This document shows, piece by piece, positions 7,557 to 14,389 of a DNA stretch of 64,000 nt. The position numbers were made by a program, and so were the translations under genes. Origin of the DNA: Pseudomonas sp. Bc-h. GTDB lineage: Bacteria; Pseudomonadota; Gammaproteobacteria; Pseudomonadales; Pseudomonadaceae. How positions within the stretch are numbered: the first letter of the stretch is position 1; every line of letters begins with the position of its first letter. The stretch lies in NCBI RefSeq assembly GCF_002080045.1, contig NZ_MUIN01000009.1, forward strand, positions 126,342 through 190,341, given 5' to 3'. The notes under the pieces were generated by a model. It ran no database searches. It saw only the letters and a list, made by a program, of their open reading frames with translations, and was not told the DNA's origin.

Positions 7557-8208
7557 GAGGACCACCGGCACGCATTGCGCGGATCTTCGAGATTGCGTCA
7601 TTGCCGACATCGGGGGTGCGCCGCGCTTCGGCCTTGGCCGGCAGGGCCAGCGGCATCGATTGAAGCGGCAAGCCCTCAACCATGCGCCGGATCGTGATCA
7701 CGTAGTTGCGCTCGAACAGCTTCAAAGCGAGAGATGTTTCCAGTCGGTTCAGGGGCTCGAAGCCGCACTCTTTCGCGGTATGCCAGACGGCCGGATGCGA
7801 CCACTTACCCTGCCCCGCCATTGACGGGTGGGCATTGCGGCAGGCTTCGCGGAATGCCTTCGCCAAGGGAGGAATGCCGAGCATTTCCGGCGTTGGTTGG
7901 CACATCGCGACGAACTCCCCAGAGCTGGGAGCGAACGGCTTCGTCATCTTCCGGCACTGCTCGATCCCGAAGCGGACCTGCTCAATCCGTTGAATGCCCT
8001 CAGCCATGAACGCCTTCGTCCATGATGCTTTTGCAGCCTTCAGGGCATCGTCGTCAGGCCATGCCTGTTTCCACGCTGGAAAGATCGCCATCAGCTCGCG
8101 GAATAGCGCATTGATGACTTGTACAGTCCCGGCGTCAGCCTTGAGCGGCACCACGGCAGCGGTCGGTACGTTTGGCATTTGCTGCAGCATGTTGGAAACG
8201 GATTTCAT
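7549..8208 (-). CDS. Phage replication protein P-like (DnaB loader)
   Basis: 219 residues. The central region LFRELMAIFPAWKQAWPDDDALKAAKASWTKAF (about 36-68) with later FAPSSGEFVAMC and a C-terminal basic tail matches replication protein P of lambdoid phages, which recruits host DnaB helicase to the O-bound origin. ATG at 8208 has GGAGG six bases upstream and overlaps the O-like stop as TGATG; a GTG one codon earlier would be too close to that site. Downstream it overlaps a small hypothetical gene. Confidence 0.8.
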   Translation of the reverse strand: MKSVSNMLQQMPNVPTAAVVPLKADAGTVQVINALFRELMAIFPAWKQAWPDDDALKAAKASWTKAFMAEGIQRIEQVRFGIEQCRKMTKPFAPSSGEFVAMCQPTPEMLGIPPLAKAFREACRNAHPSMAGQGKWSHPAVWHTAKECGFEPLNRLETSLALKLFERNYVITIRRMVEGLPLQSMPLALPAKAEARRTPDVGNDAISKIRAMRAGGPHA

Positions 8209-9002
8209 CACAGACCTCCCAAGTCGTCGCCCCAGCTGGTGTCGTTGAAGTCAGGCGCTTTGCCCTGCCCGGATGCCTTCACGCGCTCACGCTTGACCCA
8301 CTTGGCAAGGCGGTGGCACCAGCCGCCGCTGGTGTCTCGCACATCGGGTTTGGCAACGTGGAAGGCTACAAACGAGGTGACGTAGCCAGGGTCCCACTGT
8401 GCCGAATCAGGAATGCCCATGATCTTGAGCTGGGCGAACAGAGCGCCAGCCGGGGGTAGCCAGTCGGCGAACATCGCGAACCGCTGGGCTGGCCCTGGAC
8501 AATCGACGGCGGCGCTGTCTTGCTGGGTAATATCTACGGCTAAATCGCGCTGCAGCTGCTGCTCTTCGGTTTCCTGATGGTTAAGTGGTGTATTGGGTGC
8601 AGCTGCTGCACCCCGTTCTGCGTTTCCCTGCACCCCGTTCTGCTGTGAGCTGCACCCCGTGCGGTTATCTGCACCCCGCTCCTTACGGGGTGCAGCATTT
8701 GCACCCCGATTAAGCTGGAGGTCATACACCACCGGGCGGCGGTCGCGACGGTCGATATAGGCCGCGGCGATTGCCTGATTGCCTTCGGTGATGAACCCAG
8801 CCTTCTCCAACTCATCGAGTTTCAGGCGGACGGTACGCTCGGACAGTCCTGTGTCTTCAGACAGGGTCAGCGCAGACGGAAAAGCGCCACGGCCGTCGCT
8901 ACCGGCGTAGTTGGCCAGGCAAAGCAGAACGTGACGGGCAGCAGGGTTTTCGAGGGAGGCCTTCGGCAGTGCGAGAGCCCATGACATTGCTTGAACGCTC
9001 AC
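8208..9002 (-). CDS. Phage replication protein O-like with DnaT-type C-terminus
   Basis: 264 residues. Residues about 8-85 form a winged helix (LENPAARHVLLCLANYAG ... LSERTVRLKLDELEKAGFI), the DNA-binding part of phage initiators. The middle (about 100-165) is low-complexity and Gln/Glu/Ala rich; it is encoded by the iteron array. The C-terminus (QRFAMFADWLPPAGALFAQLKIMGIPDSAQ ... YVTSFVAFHVAKPD) resembles the DNA-binding domain of primosomal DnaT. It should bind the origin and pair with P to load helicase. GTG at 9002 has GGAG 7 bases upstream and overlaps the Rha/ANT stop (GTGA). Confidence 0.8.
   Translation of the reverse strand: MSVQAMSWALALPKASLENPAARHVLLCLANYAGSDGRGAFPSALTLSEDTGLSERTVRLKLDELEKAGFITEGNQAIAAAYIDRRDRRPVVYDLQLNRGANAAPRKERGADNRTGCSSQQNGVQGNAERGAAAAPNTPLNHQETEEQQLQRDLAVDITQQDSAAVDCPGPAQRFAMFADWLPPAGALFAQLKIMGIPDSAQWDPGYVTSFVAFHVAKPDVRDTSGGWCHRLAKWVKRERVKASGQGKAPDFNDTSWGDDLGGL
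8595..8708. other. Probable prophage replication origin: iterons inside the O-like gene
   Basis: CTGCACCCCG occurs as direct copies beginning at 8606, 8628, 8650 and 8669; the core recurs at 8700, and inverted copies lie at 8595 (GGGTGCAG) and 8686 (CGGGGTGCAG). The first three are spaced exactly 22 bp, about two helical turns. An iteron array within the O gene is the lambda origin layout. No clear AT-rich melting region adjoins, which is a weak point. Confidence 0.7.
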
Positions 9003-9739
9003 TGCGCAGCTCCAATGTTCTTTTCGGCCAGCACGGCCAATCCTTTCGGGGTTACGAGGGGTTGAAACGCAGCGCGCTCTACGCCGGTTTCGGTGTCGGG
9101 TTTGAGCGCAGTCACCTTGTGTTTCAGGAAACCGGAGCGAATACGCGGCTCCATGGCGATCCAGCGAGTGGAACCACCACGGCGGTAAATCCAGCGGTTG
9201 GCCTGCAGCCAGTCAAATAGCTTCGACGGCGGTACGCCCAACTGTTTGGCCGCGTCGGTGATGCAGATCGCGCCTTCGGCAGCAGCAAGGCGGCGAATGG
9301 CGGCAACCTTCGGAGCCTGCAACTCAATCACCCCGAGGAGCCGACTGTTTTCGCGGGCTTGGTCAGCAGCCAGTTGGAGCGCTTCGGCGTAGTTCGCGGG
9401 AATGCGCGGGGCGGCCTGCTCTTCCAGTTCCTGCCAGCGGTCCACCAGGCGGGCGGTGAATTCGGGGCTGAGCTGTGCGACGACAACGAAGCTGTCGCGC
9501 TTGCCGATCAGGTAGTGTTTCCCTGGACGGCCGACGCTGGCGGGGTATTCCTCAATCTGAGGAGAACTGATTACTCGGTCGCCCACCAATGTGTCGATGG
9601 TGCGCTTGACGTTGTCGTGACGCTTGCCTGTCAGTTCAGCGATCTCGCGAGACGACATCACCTGACGCGACAGGTCTGGTTGAGCGGTGAAAACTGACGA
9701 ATCAGGCGGGCTCTTGCTCTGGGTGGTCGTGGTGTGCAT
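8999..9739 (-). CDS. Rha-family regulator fused to antirepressor (ANT/KilAC) domain
   Basis: 246 residues. The N-terminal part (MSSREIAELTGKRHDNVKRTIDTL, about residues 28-51, continuing to YLIGKRDSFVVVAQLSPEFTARLVDRWQELE) is the Rha domain, named from phages whose replication it disturbs when IHF is absent. The C-terminal part (about 120-235, with VAAIRRLAAAEGAICITDAAKQLGVPPSKLFDWLQANRWIYRR in pieces) is the ANT domain of phage antirepressors. The ATG has GAGG about 9 bases upstream. It lies in the PR operon between the CII-like and O-like genes and may modulate the lysis-lysogeny decision. ihfA lies just across the attachment site. Confidence 0.8.
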   Translation of the reverse strand: MHTTTTQSKSPPDSSVFTAQPDLSRQVMSSREIAELTGKRHDNVKRTIDTLVGDRVISSPQIEEYPASVGRPGKHYLIGKRDSFVVVAQLSPEFTARLVDRWQELEEQAAPRIPANYAEALQLAADQARENSRLLGVIELQAPKVAAIRRLAAAEGAICITDAAKQLGVPPSKLFDWLQANRWIYRRGGSTRWIAMEPRIRSGFLKHKVTALKPDTETGVERAAFQPLVTPKGLAVLAEKNIGAAQ

Positions 9740-9767
9740 AATCGGACCTCACAAGTGTTGTTGAAGA

Positions 9768-9793
9768 AGCCGGTCTAGCCACCGGCTTTTTTA
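9768..9793 (+). terminator. Rho-independent terminator facing the PR operon
   Basis: AAGCCGGT and ACCGGCTT pair around CTAGCC and are followed by TTTTTTATT on the plus strand. It lies between the Rha/ANT and CII-like genes, which are on the minus strand, so its orientation is opposite to the local genes. It could end an antisense RNA; on the minus strand it lacks a T tract. Confidence 0.55.
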
Positions 9794-9804
9794 TTGCCTG
9801 CGAT

Positions 9805-10230
9805 TCAGGCGACGACCTTCACCGAAGCCTCGTACTGGGCAATTGCTGCCTTGACGTGCGCGATCTCTTTCATGATTCGAGCGCGCTCGACTTGATCCAC
9901 CCGACCATCGCTCATGGCGTTATGCGTCTCGACGGTCAACTCGGCGAACTCCAAAGCGACTCGTCCGAGCGCCTGATGAACATCGATGGCGGCCGGAGCA
10001 ACGGTTTTCGTGATGACGTAGCCGAATTCGCCGGCCAAGGCTTCAAGCGGGCGCATGTCCTCGGTGTGCAGCATCAGGCCGTAAAGGTGCTTTACGTTGA
10101 ACCAAGCGTTGTCGTATTCAGAGTTCGCACGCTGGAGCAAGCTGATCGAGGGCATCCCCATGAGGGTTGCGAGATTCTTGGTGTCGGCGTCATGAACAAC
10201 CGCGTGGCATGCCTTCAGAAATTCCTGCAT
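9805..10230 (-). CDS. Phage CII-family regulator
   Basis: 141 residues from ATG at 10230 (MQEFLKACHAVVHDAD), with GAGG 9 bases upstream. The first 60 residues contain the helix-turn-helix-like motif NLATLMGMPSISLLQRANSE seen in the phage regulatory CII family of P2-like and Pseudomonas prophages. The C-terminal half (about 75-140) is helical. It follows cro in the PR operon, the CII position, where such a protein activates establishment of repression and integration. The longer upstream frame overlaps cro and is rejected. Confidence 0.7.
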   Translation of the reverse strand: MQEFLKACHAVVHDADTKNLATLMGMPSISLLQRANSEYDNAWFNVKHLYGLMLHTEDMRPLEALAGEFGYVITKTVAPAAIDVHQALGRVALEFAELTVETHNAMSDGRVDQVERARIMKEIAHVKAAIAQYEASVKVVA

Positions 10231-10303
10231 TCCTAAAACCTCAAATTTGTTTATGTGGCTGCGTGCCATCACGCGTTGCAAAATGTTTCCCAGTAGCGAT
10301 GTC

Positions 10304-10513
10304 CTACGCGGCATGACCTGGGATAGAGGGTCTGAGGTCACGCGCTTTAATCTCGCCATTCGTCACGATCTCGGCGCGCATTGCCACTTCGGCCGCCATC
10401 CCGTGAACGCCGCGAACCCAGCCGCTGACTGTTCCTTGCTTCACGCCCAGAGCGGCGGCTGTCGCGTTCTGCGAACCAAAATGCTCAACAAGCTTTTCAA
10501 ATGGATTTTTCAT
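10304..10513 (-). CDS. Cro-like repressor
   Basis: 69 residues. The helix-turn-helix is TAAALGVKQGTVSGWVRG (about residues 18-35). Small size, first place in the PR operon and divergence from the CI gene across an operator array identify it as the Cro equivalent. It resembles YdaS/Cro-type proteins of lambdoid prophages. The ribosome site GGTGAG lies about 5 bases before the ATG. It should bind the same AAAGG-N4-CCT operators and block CI synthesis during lytic growth. Confidence 0.8.
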   Translation of the reverse strand: MKNPFEKLVEHFGSQNATAAALGVKQGTVSGWVRGVHGMAAEVAMRAEIVTNGEIKARDLRPSIPGHAA

Positions 10514-10529
10514 GACTCACCGCCCAAAT

Positions 10530-10591
10530 AAAGGGATGCCTGTATGCTAGAGGAAAGGAACACCTTTTTGCAAGGTGAAAGGTTGGCCTTT
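10530..10591. promoter_or_regulatory. OR: three CI/Cro operators, AAAGG-N4-CCTTT type
   Basis: Three 14-bp sites begin at 10530 (AAAGGGATGCCTGT), 10554 (AAAGGAACACCTTT) and 10578 (AAAGGTTGGCCTTT), each exactly 24 bp after the last. The second and third are perfect inverted repeats. The same motif recurs at OL. Spacing and place between cro and cI match a lambda-type tripartite operator. Confidence 0.85.
10544..10573 (-). promoter_or_regulatory. Putative PR promoter
   Basis: On the minus strand TTGCAA (10573-10568) and TAGCAT (10549-10544) are separated by 18 bp, upstream of cro. The spacer contains operator 2 and operator 1 abuts the -10, so repressor bound there would block it. Confidence 0.55.
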
Positions 10592-10596
10592 ATTGT
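10568..10596 (+). promoter_or_regulatory. Putative PRM promoter for the repressor gene
   Basis: TTGCAA (10568-10573) and TATTGT (10591-10596) are 17 bp apart, with operator 3 in the spacer. Transcription would begin at about 10603-10604, the first base of the repressor ATG, so the message would be leaderless as for lambda cI from PRM. The -35 hexamer is self-complementary and is shared with PR. Confidence 0.55.
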
Positions 10597-10603
10597 CGCG
10601 GGC

Positions 10604-11251
10604 ATGGAACTTAAAGATCGTTTAAAGCAGGCCCGGAAACACGCAAATCTGACTCAGTCAGAGCTGGCAGAGCGAGCCGGGATAAAACAGGCCTCAATCT
10701 CGGAGATTGAGCGAGGGTTGACCAGGACGAGCGGATACCTCGTGAAGCTTGCCACCATCCTTGGAGTCAATCCCGTATGGTTGTCCGAAGGCATCGGGTC
10801 GATGCTCTCCGGCGACCAATCCAACGTTGAGCTCGGCCCGCCTATCACCACAGCCGCTCGAAGGATCGACATCATGGGCACTGCACAGATGGGCCCGGAC
10901 GGCCATTGGGTTGGCCTTGAGGACGCTGGAGGCTGGGTTGAGACCTGGTCCCGCGACACCGATGCTTACGCCCTACTGCTCCGCGGCGACTCGATGGCAC
11001 CAGCGATCCGCAGCGGCTGGGTGGCTGTGTGCGAGCCAAACCACAGGCTCGTGCCAGGCGAATACGTGATGGTCACGACAGTTGATGAGCAAAGCATGGT
11101 CAAGGAGCTGCTGTTTCAGAACGACGAGGGCGTGAGCCTGATGTCGATCAACTCAGCTTATGAGCGAGTTACGATTCCGTGGACGCAGATACAGACGATC
11201 CACTATGTGGGAGCCATTCTGGGCCCGAGCAAGGTTTTAGGCAGAATTTGA
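10604..11251 (+). CDS. CI-type phage repressor (XRE HTH plus S24 domain)
   Basis: 215 residues from ATG at 10604. Residues 1-60 are an XRE helix-turn-helix (LTQSELAERAGIKQASISEIERG). Residues about 115-210 are a LexA/CI-type S24 domain with serine in RGDSMAP (about 130) and lysine in MVKELL (about 167), the usual catalytic dyad. The linker region has no Ala-Gly at the usual place before the S24 core, only GTAQMG, so self-cleavage on DNA damage is not certain. The start is chosen because the region upstream holds operators and promoters. It keeps the prophage silent by binding OR and OL. Confidence 0.85.
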   Translation: MELKDRLKQARKHANLTQSELAERAGIKQASISEIERGLTRTSGYLVKLATILGVNPVWLSEGIGSMLSGDQSNVELGPPITTAARRIDIMGTAQMGPDGHWVGLEDAGGWVETWSRDTDAYALLLRGDSMAPAIRSGWVAVCEPNHRLVPGEYVMVTTVDEQSMVKELLFQNDEGVSLMSINSAYERVTIPWTQIQTIHYVGAILGPSKVLGRI

Positions 11252-11360
11252 TGTCGCCGAGTGCATAGGCTAGCGTGACGAATGACTACTACGCGCCGTC
11301 TCTTAGCGGTACAGTTCACCTGATGCAAGGTTCCATCATGTCTAACGAAGGGGTTCGCAC

Positions 11361-12494
11361 ATGGAAGCGCTGATCAATCCTGAAATCCTGAGGTGGGCCC
11401 GCTCTCGAGCGCGAATAAGCGCCGGTACTCTTGCAAAAAGCATAGGCACAGCCGAAGACAACGTGCTCGCTTGGGAGGATGGCGTGAAGCGGCCATCCTT
11501 CAATCAGGCGATGAACTACGCCCATCACACCCATATTCCCTTTGGCTATCTGTATCTGGCCAAACCGCCGGTGGAGGAGCTTCCTTTACCGGACCTCAGA
11601 ACCGTAAATGGACGCGAGCCAAGCTACAGTCTTGCCCTTCGGGACACGATCCGCTGGGCAATGGAGCGCCAAGATTGGTATCGCAGCTGGCTCTTATCGC
11701 AAGGCTACGAGCGTAACGAAGTTGTCGGCTTGTTTAATGTCAGCTCCGGAGTACCTGCTGTTGTCGCCAGTATTAGGAAAAATCTGCGTATCGAGGATAT
11801 GCCCAAGCGAGGCAACTTCGATGACTACTTCTCTAAGTTGGTGCAGGGAATAGAAAACCTCGGAATTTTGGTGATGCGAAATAGTATCGTCAATAATAAC
11901 ACTAGCAGACCACTATCTGTCGAAGAGTTCCGAGGGTTCGCGATGAGCGACGCTCTCGCCCCTGTTATATTCATCAATACGGCGGACTGTCCAGAGGCTA
12001 GGCTATTTACTCTCATCCATGAACTTGCACATATATGGATAGGAAAGTCGGGCGTATCCGACGCAGAGCCGCAGACACACAACCGTGAAGAGATATTTTG
12101 CAACGCCGTGGCTGCAGAGCTTCTCACTCCCGAGCGAGAGTTTAGGTCGCTGTGGAGAGATTTTGAAGTCTGGACGGAGAATCTGCCTTATTTCACTCGG
12201 ACCTTTCATGTAAGTGAGTGGGTAATAGCAAGAAGAGCGCTTACCTTCGGATTCATTAGCCAAGAGGAATACCGAAGCTTCATCGGAGGAAAGATAGCGG
12301 CCCACAAGGCGCGTAGCAAAGATGGGGCACCACCGTATTCTCGACTGCAGACGGGACGAGTGAGCAAGTCTCTCGCTAAAGCTGTAGCAAGCGAAGCATT
12401 GAGCGGCCGCATGCTGTTCAGAGATGCTTCCAGGTTGATCGGGATTAAGCCGCACAAAATTTCCGATTATTCTAAGAAGGAACTTGGATTTTGA
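11361..12494 (+). CDS. XRE / ImmA-IrrE metallopeptidase
   Basis: 377 residues. Residues 1-70 are an XRE-type helix-turn-helix (LAKSIGTAEDNVLAWEDG). The zinc-protease motif HELAH is at about 220-224, with a later EEIFCNAVAAELLTP that supplies the third ligand and matches ImmA/IrrE proteases. The C-terminus is basic and helical. ImmA of ICEBs1 and IrrE of Deinococcus cleave repressors; XRE-fused forms often act as regulators or antitoxins beside PIN-like toxins. AGGGG lies 8 bases before the ATG. It overlaps the DUF4411 gene by 4 bases. It lies in the slot between cI and PL and is AT-richer than the core phage genes. Confidence 0.85.
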   Translation: MEALINPEILRWARSRARISAGTLAKSIGTAEDNVLAWEDGVKRPSFNQAMNYAHHTHIPFGYLYLAKPPVEELPLPDLRTVNGREPSYSLALRDTIRWAMERQDWYRSWLLSQGYERNEVVGLFNVSSGVPAVVASIRKNLRIEDMPKRGNFDDYFSKLVQGIENLGILVMRNSIVNNNTSRPLSVEEFRGFAMSDALAPVIFINTADCPEARLFTLIHELAHIWIGKSGVSDAEPQTHNREEIFCNAVAAELLTPEREFRSLWRDFEVWTENLPYFTRTFHVSEWVIARRALTFGFISQEEYRSFIGGKIAAHKARSKDGAPPYSRLQTGRVSKSLAKAVASEALSGRMLFRDASRLIGIKPHKISDYSKKELGF

Positions 12495-12994
12495 GCTACC
12501 TGCTAGATGCAAACTCTTATATACAAGCTAAGAACGCCCACTACCGCATGAATTTTTGCCCAGGCTTTTGGGACTGGCTTGATACCTCTTTTCAGTCGGG
12601 GCACCTCTCGAGCATCTCGATGGTGTACAAGGAGCTTGCCGAATATGGGGATGAGCTCTCGGACTGGGTTAAGAAGCGACCGGCCCAATTCGACGCGATT
12701 GACGATAAAGCGACCCAAGAATTTTTTGGGAAAATTGCACAGCATGTAATGGAGATGGCTCTCCCAAATGACCCTGAGAAAATTCGATTTCTAGGTGGCG
12801 CTGATCCATGGCTTATTGCTAAAGCCGCCACGACTGGAAAGACTATCGTTACGCACGAAGTGCTGGCACCGGAGAATAGCAAGAAGATCAAGATTCCTAA
12901 CATTTGTAGGGATTTCAACGTTAGCTATATCACGTCCTTTGATCTGTTAGACGCACTAGAGGCAAGGCTTGTCATAGCACCGCCTGCAGCCTGA
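12491..12994 (+). CDS. DUF4411 PIN-like protein, probable toxin partner
   Basis: 167 residues starting at TTG 12491 (MSYLLDANSYIQAKN), overlapping the upstream stop by 4 bases, with AAGGA about 8-11 bases before. YLLDANSYI has the first acidic residue of a PIN nuclease, LGGADPWLIAKA the central aspartate, and ITHE-like TIVTHE follows, as in DUF4411. PIN domains are metal-dependent RNases and common toxins. DUF4411 genes recur next to XRE-ImmA/IrrE genes, and the pair is regarded as a toxin-antitoxin-like or defence module. The precise activity is not shown here. Confidence 0.8.
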   Translation: MSYLLDANSYIQAKNAHYRMNFCPGFWDWLDTSFQSGHLSSISMVYKELAEYGDELSDWVKKRPAQFDAIDDKATQEFFGKIAQHVMEMALPNDPEKIRFLGGADPWLIAKAATTGKTIVTHEVLAPENSKKIKIPNICRDFNVSYITSFDLLDALEARLVIAPPAA

Positions 12995-13088
12995 CAGGCT
13001 TCCGCCACACTCCGGGATGTTAGCGGCGGTACAATCCTTTGTATTGTTAACGCAGCATTACGTCAGACGATGAGTAACAACTCTATAT

Positions 13089-13113
13089 GAGCCCGCCAAG
13101 CGTGGGCTTTTTT
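13089..13113 (+). terminator. Rho-independent terminator after the ImmA-DUF4411 pair
   Basis: AGCCCGCC and a matching GTGGGCT pair around AAGC, followed by TTTTTTG. It lies about 100 bases after the DUF4411 stop and separates that operon from the LexA-boxed DUF1654 gene. Confidence 0.7.
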
Positions 13114-13179
13114 GTGGCTGCGACTCAGAAGAGCACATTTGTACTCCGTCCGTATTGCGAAATTTCCGACGCTGAAATA

Positions 13180-13195
13180 CTGTATGTACATACAG
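13180..13195. promoter_or_regulatory. LexA box upstream of prophage DUF1654 gene
   Basis: CTGTATGTACATACAG is a perfect 16-bp palindrome of the gamma-proteobacterial LexA form CTGT-N8-ACAG. It ends 15 bases before the ATG of the DUF1654 gene, so LexA would block transcription or its initiation there. Confidence 0.85.
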
Positions 13196-13210
13196 TAGAC
13201 GGAGGTACAC

Positions 13211-13462
13211 ATGGCAAAGGCAAACTCGATTCCCCCAGCAGCTCAGACCACTTACGGCATGCTCGGCATGCGCGTCCAGGCGATCATCAATTCTCCCAAA
13301 GCGCAAAAGGCCAAGGCTGCGCTACTGGAGCGATTACCTACGGACAGGCCTGAGGACTGGGATCAGCTGCTCGACGAGATTGCCGAGAATGACAATGTGA
13401 GCATCGCTCACCGTGACGACGGTCACGTTCAGGTCTTCTGGACCGTACCGAAAGAAGAATGA
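13211..13462 (+). CDS. DUF1654 protein, SOS-controlled, in immunity region
   Basis: 83 residues, with GGAGG 6 bases before the ATG. The conserved part, YGMLGMRVQAIINSPKAQKAKA then DWDQLLDEIAENDNVSIAHRDD and a closing QVFWTVPKEE, is the DUF1654 family of Pseudomonas and its phages; function is unknown. A second copy, also behind a LexA box, is on the chromosome at 54045-54293. It lies alone between two terminators, directly beside OL. By analogy with the LexA-controlled Tum antirepressor of coliphage 186 it could help induce the prophage, but no experiment is implied. Confidence 0.85.
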   Translation: MAKANSIPPAAQTTYGMLGMRVQAIINSPKAQKAKAALLERLPTDRPEDWDQLLDEIAENDNVSIAHRDDGHVQVFWTVPKEE

Positions 13463-13478
13463 AATTCGAATCCCTCTT

Positions 13479-13504
13479 TGCCCGCCATGCGCGGGCTTTT
13501 TTTT
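13479..13504 (+). terminator. Rho-independent terminator after DUF1654
   Basis: GCCCGC and GCGGGC pair around CATGC and are followed by eight T. It ends the DUF1654 transcript just before the OL/PL region and would insulate PL from it. Confidence 0.8.
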
Positions 13505-13519
13505 GCATCGAGAAATAAT

Positions 13520-13558
13520 AAAGGCATGCCTGTTGACTCTTAATAAAGGCTGCCCTAT
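13520..13558. promoter_or_regulatory. OL: two CI/Cro operators
   Basis: AAAGGCATGCCTGT at 13520-13533 and AAAGGCTGCCCTAT at 13545-13558, 25 bp apart, carry the AAAGG-N4-CCT motif of OR. The second lies between and over the -35 and -10 of PL, so bound repressor would exclude polymerase. Confidence 0.8.
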
Positions 13559-13561
13559 ATT
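13533..13561 (+). promoter_or_regulatory. PL promoter
   Basis: TTGACT and TATATT are separated by exactly 17 bp, a near-consensus sigma-70 promoter reading into the rightward early genes. It is embedded in the OL operators. The 13562-13771 leader has no gene; it could hold antitermination signals but I could not identify one. Confidence 0.8.
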
Positions 13562-13771
13562 TTGTCCATCGCCAGCGACAACACGGCGACGGGCCAACCG
13601 GCCCACCACACGACTGGTGAAGCCGCCAGATAGCCAGAGATCAGCGAAGTGATCTCCCAGCCCCTACCAGGGATCGACTGGACCAAAGCTCTTTAAGCAG
13701 AACGGAAAAATTTCACTGATGCAGCTTGGCGACAGGCTGCATTGGGAAATCCCCCAACCTGAGGCACCACC

Positions 13772-14219
13772 ATGTTAGGAATTTTCGGAAAGAAGTTTAA
13801 AAAGGCATCAGCTGAGGCAACCGCGGCAATGTCGAAAAACGTGAACCGCGACCTGATGCAAGCCGTGGTATATGGCGCGATCTTCATCGCCGCGGCTGAC
13901 GGCGACCTGGCTGAAGCAGAACTGAAGAAGACCGAGAAGCTGATCGCAAACAACCCGCTGCTCAAAGGGCTTCGGGGCCGAACTGAGCGACACGATCGAC
14001 CGTGCAGAAGCGGACTTCAAAGATGGTGGCCGCCGCATCCTGCGCCAAAACTCTGAGAAAGAACTGAGCGATCTGAAGCACTCACCGGAAGAAGCGAAGA
14101 CGGTGATGAATATCATGCTGACCATCGCAGATGAAGGCGGCATCGACGACGCCGAGCGCAAGGCGCTGGAGCAAGCGGCCAAGTGGCTGGGGCTGAACCT
14201 GAAAGACTTCGAAGACTGA
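13772..14219 (+). pseudogene. TerB-like protein gene with a frameshift
   Basis: The first 65 residues (to NNPLLKG) match a phage TerB-family protein (KNVNRDLMQAVVYGAIFIAAADGDLAEAELKK in pieces). After GGG at 13967-13969 the frame shifts; the family sequence resumes one base later as FGAELSDTIDRAEADF and runs on to NLKDFED with a stop at 14217-14219. One G too many in AAAGGGC explains it. This may be a real inactivating mutation, a sequencing error or, less likely, programmed +1 frameshifting. TerB-like proteins are metal-binding helical bundles tied to tellurite resistance and phage inhibition clusters. First gene behind PL. Confidence 0.7.
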
Positions 14220-14389
14220 TGGCCTGGGTCAAACAGATGGGGAGCCGCTTGCGGGCGCTCCTCATTATGACCCTGCTCGTTGGCGTAGTGTTGATCGACT
14301 CGGTGTCCCGAATCATCAGCATGTGCGCTGACGGGTTTCTCGCGGTGCTGATCTTGTTGCTGATCTGGCCGCTAATCAAAAAGCCCTGA
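14219..14389 (+). CDS. Small two-TM phage membrane protein
   Basis: 56 residues. The ATG at 14219 overlaps the TerB-like stop (TGATG); an in-frame start 36 bases upstream would lie inside that gene. Two hydrophobic segments, LLIMTLLVGVVLIDSV (about 12-28) and LAVLILLLIWPLI (about 41-54), make it a hairpin inner-membrane protein. Family not recognised. Coupled translation with the TerB-like gene suggests a shared job. Confidence 0.6.
   Translation: MAWVKQMGSRLRALLIMTLLVGVVLIDSVSRIISMCADGFLAVLILLLIWPLIKKP

Noticed and set aside
13520..13533. AAAGGCATGCCTGT considered as a simple GGCATGCC restriction-like palindrome
   Set aside because: Its agreement with the three OR sites and position over PL fits an operator better.
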